Of a stretch of DNA of 64,000 bases, positions 30,664 to 39,579 are shown in pieces. The DNA lies in assembly GCF_014138045.1 (NCBI RefSeq), contig NZ_JACGXA010000001.1:1466001-1530000 (forward strand), written 5' to 3'. A program made the position numbers and the translations under genes. Source of the DNA: Nocardioides ginsengisegetis (lineage in GTDB: Bacteria; Actinomycetota; Actinomycetes; Propionibacteriales; Nocardioidaceae). Position 1 is the stretch's first letter; the number at the start of each line of letters is the position of its first letter. Below the pieces are notes generated by a model. That model saw nothing but the letters and a program-made list of their open reading frames with translations, had not been told where the DNA came from and made no database searches.

Positions 30664-31494
30664 TCACCGCACCCTCATCTCGCGCCAGCGCACCCCGTCT
30701 CGGCTGACGTAGACGCGGTCGTCCCACGACGTCAGCCAGGCGACGCCGTCGCGCCCGGAGGCTCCCGAGAGCCCGGTCCAGGTGGAGCCCTCGGGGGCCG
30801 GCTCCTGGCCGGGTACGTGGGGCCGCAGGGGAGCGTAGGACGACCAGTCCTCGTCGCGGCTCGCCCAGAGCCCGTGCCACACCGGCGACGGGTGCCCGCC
30901 CCGGTCACCGCTCCAGTGGTCGAGGAGGACCAGGAGCCGGCCGTCGGGCAGCACCACGCCGCCGGACACGTAGCCGCGCTCCCCGTCGACCAGGGGGACC
31001 TCCACGCTCCGCCAGCCGTAGCCGTCCGACCGGGACACCGCCTCGAAGGGGAACAGCGTGGCGCCGTCACCACCCCCGAGCTCCGCGACCCGGGGCCGGC
31101 CAGGGCTGGCGACGTACGGCACCGCCCAGGCCAGCAGGCCGGCCATCCCGAAGCGGCCACCCACGGCACTCCGGGCGTCCTGGGGGCGGGCCAGGTAGCG
31201 ACGCGCCGTCCGGGTGGACCAGCGCACGTACGTCGTCGTCGCGAATCCGTCGTCCGACGACGCGATCGCCCGTCGCCGCCCGAGCAGCCACGCCGACGTG
31301 ACGGTCCGCCTTCCCGGGCGACCCGAGACACGGACGTCGAGGAGCTGGGCGCCTGGGTCGTGGACGACGTCGGACGGGCCGGGCGGGGCGACCGTGGCGT
31401 TCCGGGTCGACGACGGGCCGACGGGAGCAGGCCCGTCGCCCTCGGGGGAGCAGCCGGCCACGAGGAGCAGGACCAGCACCGCGACGTGTCTCAT
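30664..31494 (-). CDS. predicted lipoprotein, unknown function
   Basis: The 276-residue product opens with a short signal peptide and lipobox (LLLVAGC), so it is probably attached to the outer face of the membrane. The mature part has repeated beta-rich motifs with Trp/Asp pairs (ASSDDGFAT, SWDDRVYVSRDG), reminiscent of beta-propeller or sialidase-like blades, but I cannot assign a family. It lies convergent with the preceding gene (stops 1 base apart) and upstream of the riboflavin leader in divergent orientation. No nearby gene suggests a role. Confidence 0.65.
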   Translation of the reverse strand: MRHVAVLVLLLVAGCSPEGDGPAPVGPSSTRNATVAPPGPSDVVHDPGAQLLDVRVSGRPGRRTVTSAWLLGRRRAIASSDDGFATTTYVRWSTRTARRYLARPQDARSAVGGRFGMAGLLAWAVPYVASPGRPRVAELGGGDGATLFPFEAVSRSDGYGWRSVEVPLVDGERGYVSGGVVLPDGRLLVLLDHWSGDRGGHPSPVWHGLWASRDEDWSSYAPLRPHVPGQEPAPEGSTWTGLSGASGRDGVAWLTSWDDRVYVSRDGVRWREMRVR

Positions 31495-31632
31495 GAACCT
31501 GCGACGCCACCGCGGGAGGATTGGTTGCGCTCTGATCCACCTGTCGGCGAAACCTGTCGCGTCCGGTGGCCGGGCTCACGGCGGCCCGCCGCCACCGCTG
31601 TGGCAAACTGGACCCGACGAGTTCACATACTC
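31495..31632. other. intergenic region before the FMN riboswitch
   Basis: This stretch lies between the divergent lipoprotein gene and the riboswitch and holds no gene. CATACT (31626-31631) is a possible -10 box directly before the aptamer. No convincing -35 box is seen. Confidence 0.3.
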
Positions 31633-31780
31633 GCGTGCTCTGGGGTCGGTGTAATTCCGAGCCGGCGGTGACTGTCCGAGGAATTTCGGGCAGAAGTCCG
31701 CGACCCGGTCACAGCCAGTGACCGGTTGACCAGGTGGGAATCCTGGACCGACGGTGAAAGTCCGGATGGGAAGCGCACGC
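31633..31780 (+). ncRNA. FMN riboswitch (RFN element)
   Basis: The aptamer has the conserved GGGGTCGGTG and ATTCCGAGCCGGCGGT stretch at the 5' side, AGTCCGCGACCC in the middle, and GACCGACGGTGAAAGTCCGG followed by ATGGGAAG at the 3' side. The P1 stem is GCGTGC (31633-31638) with GCACGC (31775-31780). It lies before ribD and would lower rib operon expression when FMN is abundant. No intrinsic terminator follows, so control is probably at translation. Confidence 0.96.
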
Positions 31781-31843
31781 AGGTGGGGACCGCCGCCTGT
31801 TCGTCCACGAGCACGCGGTCAGCCTCCCCGCCGTCGCCCCGGA

Positions 31844-31865
31844 GTCCGCGAGCGGACAGGAAGGG
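31844..31865 (+). promoter_or_regulatory. hairpin and SD sequence of ribD (riboswitch expression platform)
   Basis: GTCCG and CGGAC (31844-31857, loop CGAG) form a hairpin directly before the ribD SD AGGAAGGG (31858-31865). Upstream C-rich runs such as CCTCCCC near 31823 could mask the SD sequence when FMN is bound. The switching fold itself is inferred. Confidence 0.45.
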
Positions 31866-31870
31866 CGGCC

Positions 31871-32938
31871 ATGGCAGACACCACGTTCACCGACGCCGAG
31901 CGGCGTGCGATGTCGACCGCACTCGCCCTCGCGACCATGCCCGGCGTCCCGCTCGGCCCCAACCCGCGCGTCGGCTGCGTCCTGCTCGACGACGACGGTG
32001 CCATCGTGGCCGAGGGCCACCACCGCGGCGCAGGCACCGCCCACGCCGAGGCCGACGCGCTCGCCCGGGCCGGCGACCAGGCCCGTGGCACGACGGCGGT
32101 CGTCACCCTCGAGCCCTGCAACCACACCGGCCGCACGGGCCCGTGCGCCCAGGCGCTGGTGGACGCCGGCGTACGCCGCGTGGTCTTCGCCCAGCCCGAC
32201 CCCAACCCCCTCGCGACCGGCGGCACCGAGACCCTGCGCGCCGCGGGGGTCGAGGTGGTCGGCGGGCTGCTCCACGACGAGGCGCGGGCCGTCAACCGGG
32301 CCTGGACCTTCGCCGTCGAGCACGGCCGGCCGTTCGTCACCTGGAAGTTCGCCACGACGCTCGACGGCCGCAGCGCCGCCGCCGACGGCACCAGCCGCTG
32401 GGTCTCCGGCGCGGCCGCCCGGCGCGACACGCACAGACTCCGCGCCGAGTGCGACGTGATGCTGGTCGGCACCAACACCGTCGAGGTCGACGACCCGGCC
32501 CTGACGGTCCGCGACATCGACGACGAGCCGTTCCCGCACCAGCCCCTGCGCGCGGTCATGGGGGAGCGCGACCTCGACCCGGGCCGACGGATCTTCGACC
32601 CGGCGCTCTCCCTGGGTGCCGAGTCGGTGCACCTGCGCACCCGCGACCCGCGCGCGGCGCTGGCGGAGCTGTTCGCCCGCGGCCGCCAGCACGTCTTCCT
32701 CGAGGGCGGCCCGACGTTGGCCGCGGCGTTCCTGACAGCCGGCCTGGTCGACGAGGTCGTCGCCTACGTCTCGCCGATGCTGCTCGGCGCCGGGCAGGCC
32801 GCCGTCGCCGACCTCGGAATCACCACCATCGCCGACGCGTTGCGTCCCACGGTCACCGACGTGACCGTCCTGGACGCGCCCGGCGAGCCACCCAACGTGC
32901 GTCTCACCATGACGCCCACCACCAGCAAGGGAGCCTGA
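31871..32938 (+). CDS. ribD: bifunctional riboflavin deaminase/reductase RibD
   Basis: The 355-residue enzyme performs the second and third steps of riboflavin synthesis. The N-terminal deaminase domain has the zinc site HAEADAL and PCNHTGRTGPC (about residues 58-95). The C-terminal reductase domain shows VTWKFATTLDGRSAA and EGGPTLAAAFL. The ATG at 31871 has AGGAAGGG five bases upstream; earlier in-frame codons lie inside the riboswitch. It opens the rib operon under FMN riboswitch control, and its stop overlaps the ribE ATG. Confidence 0.96.
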   Translation: MADTTFTDAERRAMSTALALATMPGVPLGPNPRVGCVLLDDDGAIVAEGHHRGAGTAHAEADALARAGDQARGTTAVVTLEPCNHTGRTGPCAQALVDAGVRRVVFAQPDPNPLATGGTETLRAAGVEVVGGLLHDEARAVNRAWTFAVEHGRPFVTWKFATTLDGRSAAADGTSRWVSGAAARRDTHRLRAECDVMLVGTNTVEVDDPALTVRDIDDEPFPHQPLRAVMGERDLDPGRRIFDPALSLGAESVHLRTRDPRAALAELFARGRQHVFLEGGPTLAAAFLTAGLVDEVVAYVSPMLLGAGQAAVADLGITTIADALRPTVTDVTVLDAPGEPPNVRLTMTPTTSKGA

Positions 32939-33558
32939 TGTTCACCGGAATCGTCGAGGAGCTCGGCACCGTCGAGTCGATCGAGGACCAGGGCGACGCG
33001 ATCCGCCTCACCATCCGCGCCACCACAGTCCTGGAGGACGCCGGGCTCGGCGACTCGATCGCGGTCAACGGCTGCTGCCTGACCGTGGCCGAGCGCACCG
33101 ACGACACCTGGACCGCCGACGTGATGCAGGAGACCCTCGACAAGACCAGCCTCTACGGCGTGGCCGCGGGCGACCGGGTCAACCTCGAGCGGGCCGTGAC
33201 CGCGGACAAGCGCCTCGGCGGCCACATCGTCCAGGGCCACGTCGACGGCGTCGGCACCGTCGTGGGCCGGACCCCCAGCGAGCACTGGGAGGTCGTCGAG
33301 ATCGCCCTGCCCGACGGACTCGGCCGCTACCTCGTGGACAAGGGCTCCATCACCGTCGACGGGGTCAGCCTGACCGTCGTGGAGGCCCGGGACGACAGCT
33401 TCACCGTCAGCCTGATCCCCGAGACCCTGGCCCGCACCACGCTCGGCACCCGGGGCCCGGGGGAGCGGGTCAACCTCGAGGCCGACATCCTCGCCAAGCA
33501 CGTCGAGAAGCTGCTGGCCTGGCGCGAGACGCAGCACCAGAAGGGCGGGGACGCCTGA
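32938..33558 (+). CDS. ribE: riboflavin synthase alpha subunit
   Basis: The 206-residue protein forms riboflavin from two molecules of 6,7-dimethyl-8-ribityllumazine. It has the usual two similar beta-barrel halves; the first starts [12 protein letters not shown] and carries VNGCCLTV, the second carries [12 protein letters not shown]. The ATG overlaps the ribD stop (TGATG) and the stop overlaps the next ATG. Charged residues dominate the last 15 positions. Confidence 0.97.
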   Translation: MFTGIVEELGTVESIEDQGDAIRLTIRATTVLEDAGLGDSIAVNGCCLTVAERTDDTWTADVMQETLDKTSLYGVAAGDRVNLERAVTADKRLGGHIVQGHVDGVGTVVGRTPSEHWEVVEIALPDGLGRYLVDKGSITVDGVSLTVVEARDDSFTVSLIPETLARTTLGTRGPGERVNLEADILAKHVEKLLAWRETQHQKGGDA

Positions 33559-34235
33559 TGCTCGACTGGCTGCTGCACGGCACCATCCCGGTCGGCGACG
33601 GCGCGCTCTACGTGCGCGAGGTCGTCGGCAACCTCTTCGGCCTCGCCAGCGCGCTGCTCGGCATGCGACGGCGCGTCTGGGCCTGGCCGGTCGGCCTGGT
33701 CGGCAACGCCTTGCTGTTCACGGTGTTCGTGGGCGGCGAGCTGAGCGGCCAGACCGGCGGCGAGCCGCTCTGGGGCCAGGCCGGCCGCCAGATCATGTTC
33801 GCGGTCGCCAGCCTCTACGGCTGGTGGCGCTGGAGCCGCAACCGCGACGAGTCCGCCGACGGCGGCGCAGTCACGCCGCGCTGGGCCTCGGCCCGCGAGC
33901 GCCTCGCCCTCGTGGCGCTCGCCGGAGCCGGCTACGTCCTGGCCTACGAGCTGCTCGTCCGGATCGGCTCCTGGGGCCCCACCACCGAGGCGTGGATCCT
34001 CGCCGGGTCGCTGCTGGCGACCTACGGCATGGCCCGCGGCTGGGTGGAGTTCTGGCTGGTGTGGATCGCCGTCGACGTCGTCGGCGTGACCACGCTGGTC
34101 CGGGCCGGCTACTACCCGACGGCCGGCATGTACCTCTTCTACGGCGTGTTCTGCCTCGCCGGCTTCGCCACCTGGTGGCGAGCGACCCGCACGACGGCCC
34201 CCACGGCCGCCACCCTCGAAGGAGCGCACGCATGA
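33558..34235 (+). CDS. ribM: PnuC-family riboflavin transporter RibM
   Basis: The 225-residue membrane protein belongs to the PnuC family, with about seven hydrophobic segments and the family motif YGWWRW in the middle. PnuC proteins import vitamin precursors by facilitated diffusion. Homologues inside rib operons of Corynebacterium and Streptomyces (RibM/PnuX) carry riboflavin. Its place between ribE and ribBA under an FMN riboswitch supports that role over nicotinamide riboside uptake, which cannot be excluded by sequence alone. Start and stop overlap the neighbours. Confidence 0.85.
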   Translation: MLDWLLHGTIPVGDGALYVREVVGNLFGLASALLGMRRRVWAWPVGLVGNALLFTVFVGGELSGQTGGEPLWGQAGRQIMFAVASLYGWWRWSRNRDESADGGAVTPRWASARERLALVALAGAGYVLAYELLVRIGSWGPTTEAWILAGSLLATYGMARGWVEFWLVWIAVDVVGVTTLVRAGYYPTAGMYLFYGVFCLAGFATWWRATRTTAPTAATLEGAHA

Positions 34236-35506
34236 GCGAGCAGCACGACCCCACCACCGGCGAGCACACCAAGGTCCGTCTGGACAGCGTCGAGCGGGCG
34301 ATCGCGGACATCGCCGCCGGCAAGGCCGTCGTGGTCGTCGACGACGAGGACCGCGAGAACGAGGGCGACATCATCTTCGCGGCCAGCAAGGCGACGCCGG
34401 AGCTGATGGCGTTCACGATCCGCCACTCCAGCGGCGTGATCTGCGTGCCGATGCCCGCGGCCATGCTGGACCGTCTCGAGATCCCGCTGATGACCCCGCA
34501 CAACAAGGACAAGCTGCGCACGGCGTACACCATCTCGGTGGACGCCCGGGACGGCGTGTCCACCGGCATCAGCGCCGCCGACCGGGCCCACACGGCGCGC
34601 GTCCTGGCCGACTCGGCCACCGAGCCGTGGGAGATCACCCGACCCGGCCACGTCTTCCCGCTGCGCTACCGCGAGGGCGGGGTGCTCGTCCGCCGCGGCC
34701 ACACCGAGGCGGCCGTCGACCTGGCCATGCTGGCGGGCCTGACCCCGGCAGGCGTGCTGGTCGAGGTCGTCAACGACGACGGCACGATGAAGCGGGGCCC
34801 CGAGCTCCGTGCGTTCGCCGACGAGCACGGGCTCGCCATGATCTCGATCGAGGACCTGGTCCGCTACCGCCGTCGTCACGAGGTGTTGGTCGAGCGCGTC
34901 GCCGAGACCCGCCTGCCGACCCGCCACGGCGAGTTCACCGCCTTCGGCTACCGGATCACCGTCGACGCCTCCGAGCACATCGCGCTGGTCTACGGCGACG
35001 TCTCGGGGCCGGAGCCGGTCCTGACCCGGGTCCACTCGGAGTGCCTGACCGGTGACGTCTTCGGCAGCCACCGGTGCGACTGCGGCCCCCAGCTCGACGA
35101 GGCTCTCGAGAGGGTCGTCGAGGCGGGCCGCGGCGTGGTCGTCTACCTGCGCGGTCACGAGGGCCGCGGGATCGGGCTCATCGCCAAGCTCCAGGCGTAC
35201 GCACTCCAGGACGGCGGCCGCGACACCGTGGACGCCAACCTCGACCTCGGCCTGCCCGCCGACGCCCGCCACTACGGCACCGCCACCCAGGTCCTGCGCG
35301 ACCTGGGCATCGAGAGCGTGCGGCTGCTGACCAACAACCCCGACAAGGTCCACAACCTCGAGGACTTCGGGATCAAGGTGGCCGAGCGGGTGCCCCTCAC
35401 CCCGCACCCCAACGACCACAACCTCGCCTACCTGCTGACCAAGCGCGACCGGATGGGGCACCACCTGCCCGACCTGGTCGCCCACGAGAACGGAGCGGAC
35501 GCATGA
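34232..35506 (+). CDS. ribBA: bifunctional DHBP synthase / GTP cyclohydrolase II
   Basis: The 424-residue protein fuses two entry enzymes of riboflavin synthesis. The RibB half (residues about 10-210) has the acidic motif [11 protein letters not shown] and makes dihydroxybutanone phosphate from ribulose 5-phosphate. The RibA half has the zinc cysteines in [18 protein letters not shown] and the catalytic [10 protein letters not shown]. The ATG at 34232 follows GAAGGAG closely and overlaps the ribM stop; the stop overlaps ribH. Confidence 0.97.
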   Translation: MSEQHDPTTGEHTKVRLDSVERAIADIAAGKAVVVVDDEDRENEGDIIFAASKATPELMAFTIRHSSGVICVPMPAAMLDRLEIPLMTPHNKDKLRTAYTISVDARDGVSTGISAADRAHTARVLADSATEPWEITRPGHVFPLRYREGGVLVRRGHTEAAVDLAMLAGLTPAGVLVEVVNDDGTMKRGPELRAFADEHGLAMISIEDLVRYRRRHEVLVERVAETRLPTRHGEFTAFGYRITVDASEHIALVYGDVSGPEPVLTRVHSECLTGDVFGSHRCDCGPQLDEALERVVEAGRGVVVYLRGHEGRGIGLIAKLQAYALQDGGRDTVDANLDLGLPADARHYGTATQVLRDLGIESVRLLTNNPDKVHNLEDFGIKVAERVPLTPHPNDHNLAYLLTKRDRMGHHLPDLVAHENGADA

Positions 35507-35991
35507 GCGGCGCCGGAGCCCCCGACACCAAGCCCCTCGACTGCCACGACCTGCGGGTCGCGGTCGTCGCCGCGAGCTGGCACACCCAGGTCATGGACGG
35601 CCTGATCGACGGCGCGCTGCGCGCCTGCAAGGACTACCGCGTCGACGCGCCGACGATCGTCCGGGTGCCCGGCACCTTCGAGCTGCCCGTGGTCGCCTCG
35701 GCCCTGGCCGGCCAGGGGTACGACGCCGTCGTCGCCCTGGGCGTCGTCATCCGGGGCGGCACGCCCCACTTCGACTACGTGTGCAACGCCGCCACCGACG
35801 GGCTCACCCGGGTCGCGCTCGACCACACGACGGCCGTCGGCTTCGGCGTGCTCACGTGCGACAACGACGAGCAGGCCCTGGACCGCGCCGGCCTCGAGGG
35901 CTCCCGCGAGGACAAGGGCTACGAGGCCACCTCGGCCGCCCTGGCCACTGCGCAGACCATCAAGACGATCAAGCGCGGCTACGAGGCCTGA
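35503..35991 (+). CDS. ribH: 6,7-dimethyl-8-ribityllumazine synthase
   Basis: The 162-residue protein condenses dihydroxybutanone phosphate with the ribityl pyrimidine from RibD to form lumazine. Family features are [18 protein letters not shown], the [10 protein letters not shown] phosphate-binding loop and the [16 protein letters not shown] segment with the catalytic His. It usually assembles into icosahedral or pentameric shells. It ends the rib operon and is followed within 10 bases by a strong terminator. Confidence 0.96.
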   Translation: MSGAGAPDTKPLDCHDLRVAVVAASWHTQVMDGLIDGALRACKDYRVDAPTIVRVPGTFELPVVASALAGQGYDAVVALGVVIRGGTPHFDYVCNAATDGLTRVALDHTTAVGFGVLTCDNDEQALDRAGLEGSREDKGYEATSAALATAQTIKTIKRGYEA

Positions 35992-36000
35992 CTCACACCA

Positions 36001-36047
36001 GCGGTCCCGCCCGGCGGTCCCCGGACCGCCGGCGGGTGTCGGACCGC
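36001..36047 (+). terminator. nested GC-rich terminator after ribH
   Basis: A 14-bp stem with one bulged C (36006-36020 with 36023-36036) is enclosed by a second pairing of GCGGTCC (36001-36007) with GGACCGC (36041-36047). The fold is very stable but lacks a T-tail. The hisE -10 box starts 2 bases later. Confidence 0.7.
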
Positions 36048-36048
36048 C

Positions 36049-36054
36049 TAGGCT
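36049..36054 (+). promoter_or_regulatory. candidate -10 box for hisE-hisG
   Basis: TAGGCT lies 8 bases before the hisE GTG and directly after the rib terminator, consistent with a leaderless his transcript. Confidence 0.5.
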
Positions 36055-36062
36055 GGTGGCCC

Positions 36063-36326
36063 GTGAAGACGTTCGAGGGACTCTGGGCCGAGCTCAACGA
36101 GAAGGCCCTGACCCGACCCGAGGGATCCGGCACCGTGCGACAGCTCGACGCCGGCGTCCATGCGATCGGCAAGAAGCTGGTCGAGGAGGCCGCCGAGTCC
36201 TGGATGGCCGCCGAGCACGAGGGCAAGGAGCGGGCGGCCGAGGAGATCAGCCAGCTGCTCTACCACGCCCAGTGCCTCATGATCGCCAGCGGCATCTCCC
36301 TCGACGACGTCTACCTCCACCTCTGA
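36063..36326 (+). CDS. hisE: phosphoribosyl-ATP pyrophosphatase
   Basis: The 87-residue all-helical enzyme hydrolyses phosphoribosyl-ATP, the second step of histidine synthesis. The MazG-like metal site is seen in [14 protein letters not shown] and [14 protein letters not shown]. The GTG start gives the usual length; a longer reading runs back into ribH. hisG follows after 10 bases. Other his genes are not in the window. Confidence 0.95.
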   Translation: MKTFEGLWAELNEKALTRPEGSGTVRQLDAGVHAIGKKLVEEAAESWMAAEHEGKERAAEEISQLLYHAQCLMIASGISLDDVYLHL

Positions 36327-36336
36327 GGAACCAGCC

Positions 36337-37197
36337 ATGACCTCCACCGAACGCCTGCTCCGCGTCGCGGTCCCCAACAAGGGGTCGCTGTCGCAGTCCG
36401 CGTCCGAGATCCTGCGCGAGTCCGGCTACCGCCAGCGCAACGACTCCAAGGAGCTCACGCTCATCGACGCCGAGAACGGCGTCGAGTTCTTCTACCTGCG
36501 TCCGCGCGACATCGCCCTGTACGTCGGCGAGGGCACCCTCGACGTCGGCATCACCGGGCGCGACCTGCTGCGCGACTCCGGCGCCAAGGCCGAGGAGGTC
36601 CTCGACCTGGGGTTCGGCCGCAGCCGCTTCCACTTCGCCGGCCCGGCCGGTCGCTACACCGACCTGGCCCAGCTCGCCGGCCTGCGCATCGCCACGTCGT
36701 ACGTCGGTGTGGTCGAGGCCTTCCTGCAGGAGCGCGGCATCGAGGCCACCGTCACCCGCCTCGACGGCGCCGTCGAGACCAGCATCCAGCTCGGCGTGGC
36801 CGACGTGATCGCGGACGTCGTCGAGACCGGCAGCACCCTCCGGCACGCCGGCCTTGCGACCTTCGGCGAGGTGATCCTCGAGTCCCAGGCCGTGTTGATC
36901 ACCCGCACCGGCGACGTCCCGTCGGGCTTCGAGATCTTCCAGCGGCGCCTCGAGGGCGTCCTGGTCGCCCGCAGCTACGTGATGATGGACTACGACATCG
37001 CGAGCGACCAGCTCGACCGCGCCGTCGCCGTCACGCCAGGCCTGGAGGGGCCGACCATCTCGCCGCTCGGCCGCGAGGGCTGGGTCGCGGTGCGGGCCAT
37101 GGTGCCGCGCGCCGGCGCGCAGCGGCTGATGGACGAGCTCTACGACCTCGGTGCCCGGGCGATCCTGCTCACCGACATCCATGCCTGCCGGCTCTGA
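36337..37197 (+). CDS. hisG: ATP phosphoribosyltransferase (long form)
   Basis: The 286-residue enzyme starts histidine synthesis by joining ATP and PRPP. The N-terminal part shows RVAVPNKGSLSQSA and the PRPP region ADVIADVVETGSTLR. The C-terminal domain from about residue 210 is the ACT-like histidine-binding domain found only in the long form, so it needs no HisZ and should be feedback-inhibited. The next gene overlaps its 3' end if ATG 37181 is used. Confidence 0.96.
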   Translation: MTSTERLLRVAVPNKGSLSQSASEILRESGYRQRNDSKELTLIDAENGVEFFYLRPRDIALYVGEGTLDVGITGRDLLRDSGAKAEEVLDLGFGRSRFHFAGPAGRYTDLAQLAGLRIATSYVGVVEAFLQERGIEATVTRLDGAVETSIQLGVADVIADVVETGSTLRHAGLATFGEVILESQAVLITRTGDVPSGFEIFQRRLEGVLVARSYVMMDYDIASDQLDRAVAVTPGLEGPTISPLGREGWVAVRAMVPRAGAQRLMDELYDLGARAILLTDIHACRL

Positions 37198-37639
37198 CGT
37201 GCCGCTCCCGGCACTGCCCCGCACCTGGCGGCCGTTCGGCGCCCGGCTTGCCGGCATCCTGTTCGGCGGGATGCTGCTGGTGGTCTGCGCGTTCGCGTGG
37301 TTCGGCTTCGACGAGGCCACGCGCGCGAAGTTCACCTGGTTCCAGCGCGGCACCCTGGTCTTCCTCGGTCTGCTCGCCTTCTCGGCCTGGTACGCCCTGG
37401 TGCGCTCCCGGGTGGTCGCGACCGAGGAGAAGCTGGTCGTGGTCAACGGCTACCGCCGCTACGAGTACGACTGGGCCGAGGTCGTCGCGGTCAACCTGGC
37501 GCCGGGCGCCCCGTGGGTGACCCTCGACCTCTCCGACGGCACCACCGCCTCGGCCCTGGCCATCCAGGGCAGCGACGGCGGCCGGGCGAAGGCCGCCGTC
37601 CGCGACCTGCGGCGGCTCGTCGCGGCCCACTCGGGGTGA
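37181..37639 (+). CDS. bacterial PH-domain membrane protein
   Basis: The protein of up to 152 residues has two hydrophobic segments near the N-terminus (AGILFGGMLLVVCAFAWF and GTLVFLGLLAFSAWYAL) followed by a short PH-like beta domain (RVVATEEKLVVVNGYRRYEYDWAEVVAV). Such proteins are common downstream of hisG in actinobacteria, but no function is known. Two starts are possible: ATG 37181 overlaps hisG by 17 bases, while GTG 37199 lies 1 base after its stop. Confidence 0.7.
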   Translation: MPAGSDVPLPALPRTWRPFGARLAGILFGGMLLVVCAFAWFGFDEATRAKFTWFQRGTLVFLGLLAFSAWYALVRSRVVATEEKLVVVNGYRRYEYDWAEVVAVNLAPGAPWVTLDLSDGTTASALAIQGSDGGRAKAAVRDLRRLVAAHSG

Positions 37640-37857
37640 GCGTGCCCGAGTCGAACGCCCCACTCGACGTCTCCCGCCGGATCCACCAGTGGCGCTGGCG
37701 ACGGTGGGTGCTGTTCCCGACGATCATCGCGTTGCTGGTCGTGCCGGTCCCCGACGTGTTGCGGCTCGCCCTGGGCCTCGTCGTGGTGGTGCTGCTCTAC
37801 GTGCCGTTCCTGCTCAACCTCACGGGCCACTTCCTGACCGGCTACCGGCGCCGCTGA
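37636..37857 (+). CDS. small two-helix membrane protein
   Basis: The 73-residue product has a basic N-terminal part with several Trp/Arg residues (RRIHQWRWRRWV), two adjacent hydrophobic helices (FPTIIALLVVPVP and LALGLVVVVLLYVPFLL) and an Arg-rich end. The GTG overlaps the stop of the PH-domain gene (GTGA), so the two are probably coupled. No family is recognised. Confidence 0.6.
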   Translation: MSVPESNAPLDVSRRIHQWRWRRWVLFPTIIALLVVPVPDVLRLALGLVVVVLLYVPFLLNLTGHFLTGYRRR

Positions 37858-37877
37858 CGTCGGTCTAGGGTCCGGGC

Positions 37878-38618
37878 ATGGCCGACTTCACGGACATGGA
37901 CCTGACCGGTGCCGAGTTCCGCCACGTGGACCTCTCCCGTGCGACGTTCCGCAACGTCGACCTGAGCGGCGTCGTCATGCGTGACGTCGACCTGGTCGAC
38001 GTCCGGATCGACGGGGACGTGCGCAACGTGGTGATCAACGGCGTCGACGTGGCGCCGCTGGTCGAGGCGGAGCTGGACCGTCGCGATCCCGGGCGGGTCC
38101 GGATGCGCCCCATCGACCCGGAGGGCTTCCGGGAGGCGTGGGACCTCGTCGAGCGGCTCTGGGCGGGCACCGTCGAGCGCGCTCGCAGCCTCGACCCCGC
38201 CCTCCTGCACGAGTCCGTCGACGGGGAGTGGTCGTTCATCGAGACGCTGCGCCACCTGGTCTTCGCCACCGACGCGTGGATCCGTCGCGGCGTCCTCGGC
38301 GACCCGGGTCCGTGGGACCCGCTCGACCTCCCGTGGGACCAGATGCCCGACACGCCGGGCGTCCCGCGCGACCGCGACGTACGCCCCTCGCTCGACGAGG
38401 TGCTCGCGCTGCGACACGACCGGATGGGCACCGTGCGCCGGCTGGTGGACACCGCCACCGAGGAGTCCCTCGCCGCGATGACCGAGCCGGTCGACGCGCC
38501 GGGCTGGCCGCCGCCGCGCAGCTTCCCGGTCCACGAATGCCTGCTCATCGTGCTCAACGAGGAGTGGTGCCACCGCCAGTACGCCGAGCGGGACCTCGAC
38601 GTCCTGGTCCAGCGCTAG
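37878..38618 (+). CDS. pentapeptide-repeat / DinB domain fusion protein
   Basis: The 246-residue protein starts with about eight pentapeptide-like repeats (residues 1-50, such as ADFTD, MDLTG, AEFRH, VDLSR, ATFRN) that should form a short right-handed beta helix. From about residue 75 it has a DinB-like four-helix domain with candidate metal His residues (LRHLVFATDAW and EEWCHRQY). DinB proteins are thiol-dependent transferases of mostly unknown substrate. TAGGGT lies 6 bases before the ATG. The combined architecture is seen in some actinobacteria, but its function is unknown. Confidence 0.75.
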   Translation: MADFTDMDLTGAEFRHVDLSRATFRNVDLSGVVMRDVDLVDVRIDGDVRNVVINGVDVAPLVEAELDRRDPGRVRMRPIDPEGFREAWDLVERLWAGTVERARSLDPALLHESVDGEWSFIETLRHLVFATDAWIRRGVLGDPGPWDPLDLPWDQMPDTPGVPRDRDVRPSLDEVLALRHDRMGTVRRLVDTATEESLAAMTEPVDAPGWPPPRSFPVHECLLIVLNEEWCHRQYAERDLDVLVQR

Positions 38619-38625
38619 TCCGGCG

Positions 38626-39546
38626 CTAGTCCAGGGCCCGGATCCCCCACGAGGCGGAGTGCTCGTCGCCCGGCTCGCCCGCGGCTGCGAGCGTCACGAG
38701 GTCCTCGCCGCTGCGGAACGCGTCGGCCTGGGCGGTCATCGGCTCGACGGCGAGCGAGCGGCGGGCGGTGCCGGGCACGTCGTCGGCGCTGAAGACCTGC
38801 ATCCACGGGTGCTTCGCGTCCACCCAGAGCGCCACGCCGTGGCCGGTGGCCGGGTCGCGCAGCACCGTCGTCGCGATGCCCTGCTCGTCCCGGTCGAGGT
38901 CGGTGAAGGCGTGGTTCAGCACGGTGTCCCGGATCGGCCGCGCCACCCGGAAGTCGTACGTCGATCCCTCGACCGGCTCGCTCCCGACGGGCAGCAGCCG
39001 GTCGTCGACCACGGACCGGGTCGCGGCCGGGAGCGTCAGCTCCAGGTCGTCGACCTGGACGCCGAGGGTCAGGTAGGGATGCGCACCGGAGCCGAAGGGC
39101 GCTGCCGTCGCGGACATGTTGGTCGCCGTCTGGGTGACGGTCAGCCCGTCGGCGGACAGGTCGTAGAGCACGTGCAGGTCCAACGTCCACGGGTAGCCGG
39201 TCTGCGCCATCAGCCGGTAGACCAGCGAGACCGAGTTGGGGGAGTGCTCCTCGAGGGTCCAGGCGACCCAGCGCGCCAGCCCGTGGGAGGCGTTGTGGAG
39301 CCTCGGCTCGGTCAGCGGCAGCTGCAGGTCGCGCCCGCCGAACGTGTAGGCGCCGTCCCGGATCCGGTTGCACCACGGCATCAGCAGCTGCCCCCGGCCG
39401 CCGGGCGACATCTCGTCCTCGCCGAACCCGTCGACCACCGCTCGGCCCGCGTGCTCCAGCACGCGCAGGGCCGCACCGCTCTCGGTCACGACGGCGCGGT
39501 AGCCCCCGCCACGGATCTCGAACTGGTCACCACTGGGAGAAAGCAT
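38626..39546 (-). CDS. aldose 1-epimerase family protein
   Basis: The 306-residue beta-sandwich protein matches the galactose mutarotase-like family. Landmarks are PWCNRIRDGAYTFGG, the HNASHGLARW motif with a catalytic-type His, and SGAHPYLTLG with the second His. It probably interconverts anomers of a sugar; which sugar is unknown. The ATG at 39546 lies 7 bases after TAGGGT on the minus strand (39559-39554). An ATG at 39564 is in frame but lies upstream of that hexamer. It is divergent from a GNAT acetyltransferase gene. Confidence 0.85.
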   Translation of the reverse strand: MLSPSGDQFEIRGGGYRAVVTESGAALRVLEHAGRAVVDGFGEDEMSPGGRGQLLMPWCNRIRDGAYTFGGRDLQLPLTEPRLHNASHGLARWVAWTLEEHSPNSVSLVYRLMAQTGYPWTLDLHVLYDLSADGLTVTQTATNMSATAAPFGSGAHPYLTLGVQVDDLELTLPAATRSVVDDRLLPVGSEPVEGSTYDFRVARPIRDTVLNHAFTDLDRDEQGIATTVLRDPATGHGVALWVDAKHPWMQVFSADDVPGTARRSLAVEPMTAQADAFRSGEDLVTLAAAGEPGDEHSASWGIRALD

Positions 39547-39553
39547 GTGGGCC

Positions 39554-39573
39554 ACCCTATTCATGGTTACCGT
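39554..39573. promoter_or_regulatory. back-to-back leaderless promoters
   Basis: TAGGGT on the minus strand (39559-39554) and TACCGT on the plus strand (39568-39573) lie 8 bases apart and serve the divergent epimerase and acetyltransferase genes. Each is 6-7 bases from its start codon. The two -10 boxes are too close for simultaneous use. Confidence 0.5.
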
Positions 39574-39579
39574 TCCCGC

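Noticed and set aside
31754..31870. N-terminal extension of RibD from ATG 31754
   Set aside because: The extension lies inside the FMN riboswitch and adds Arg/Pro-rich residues absent from RibD proteins.
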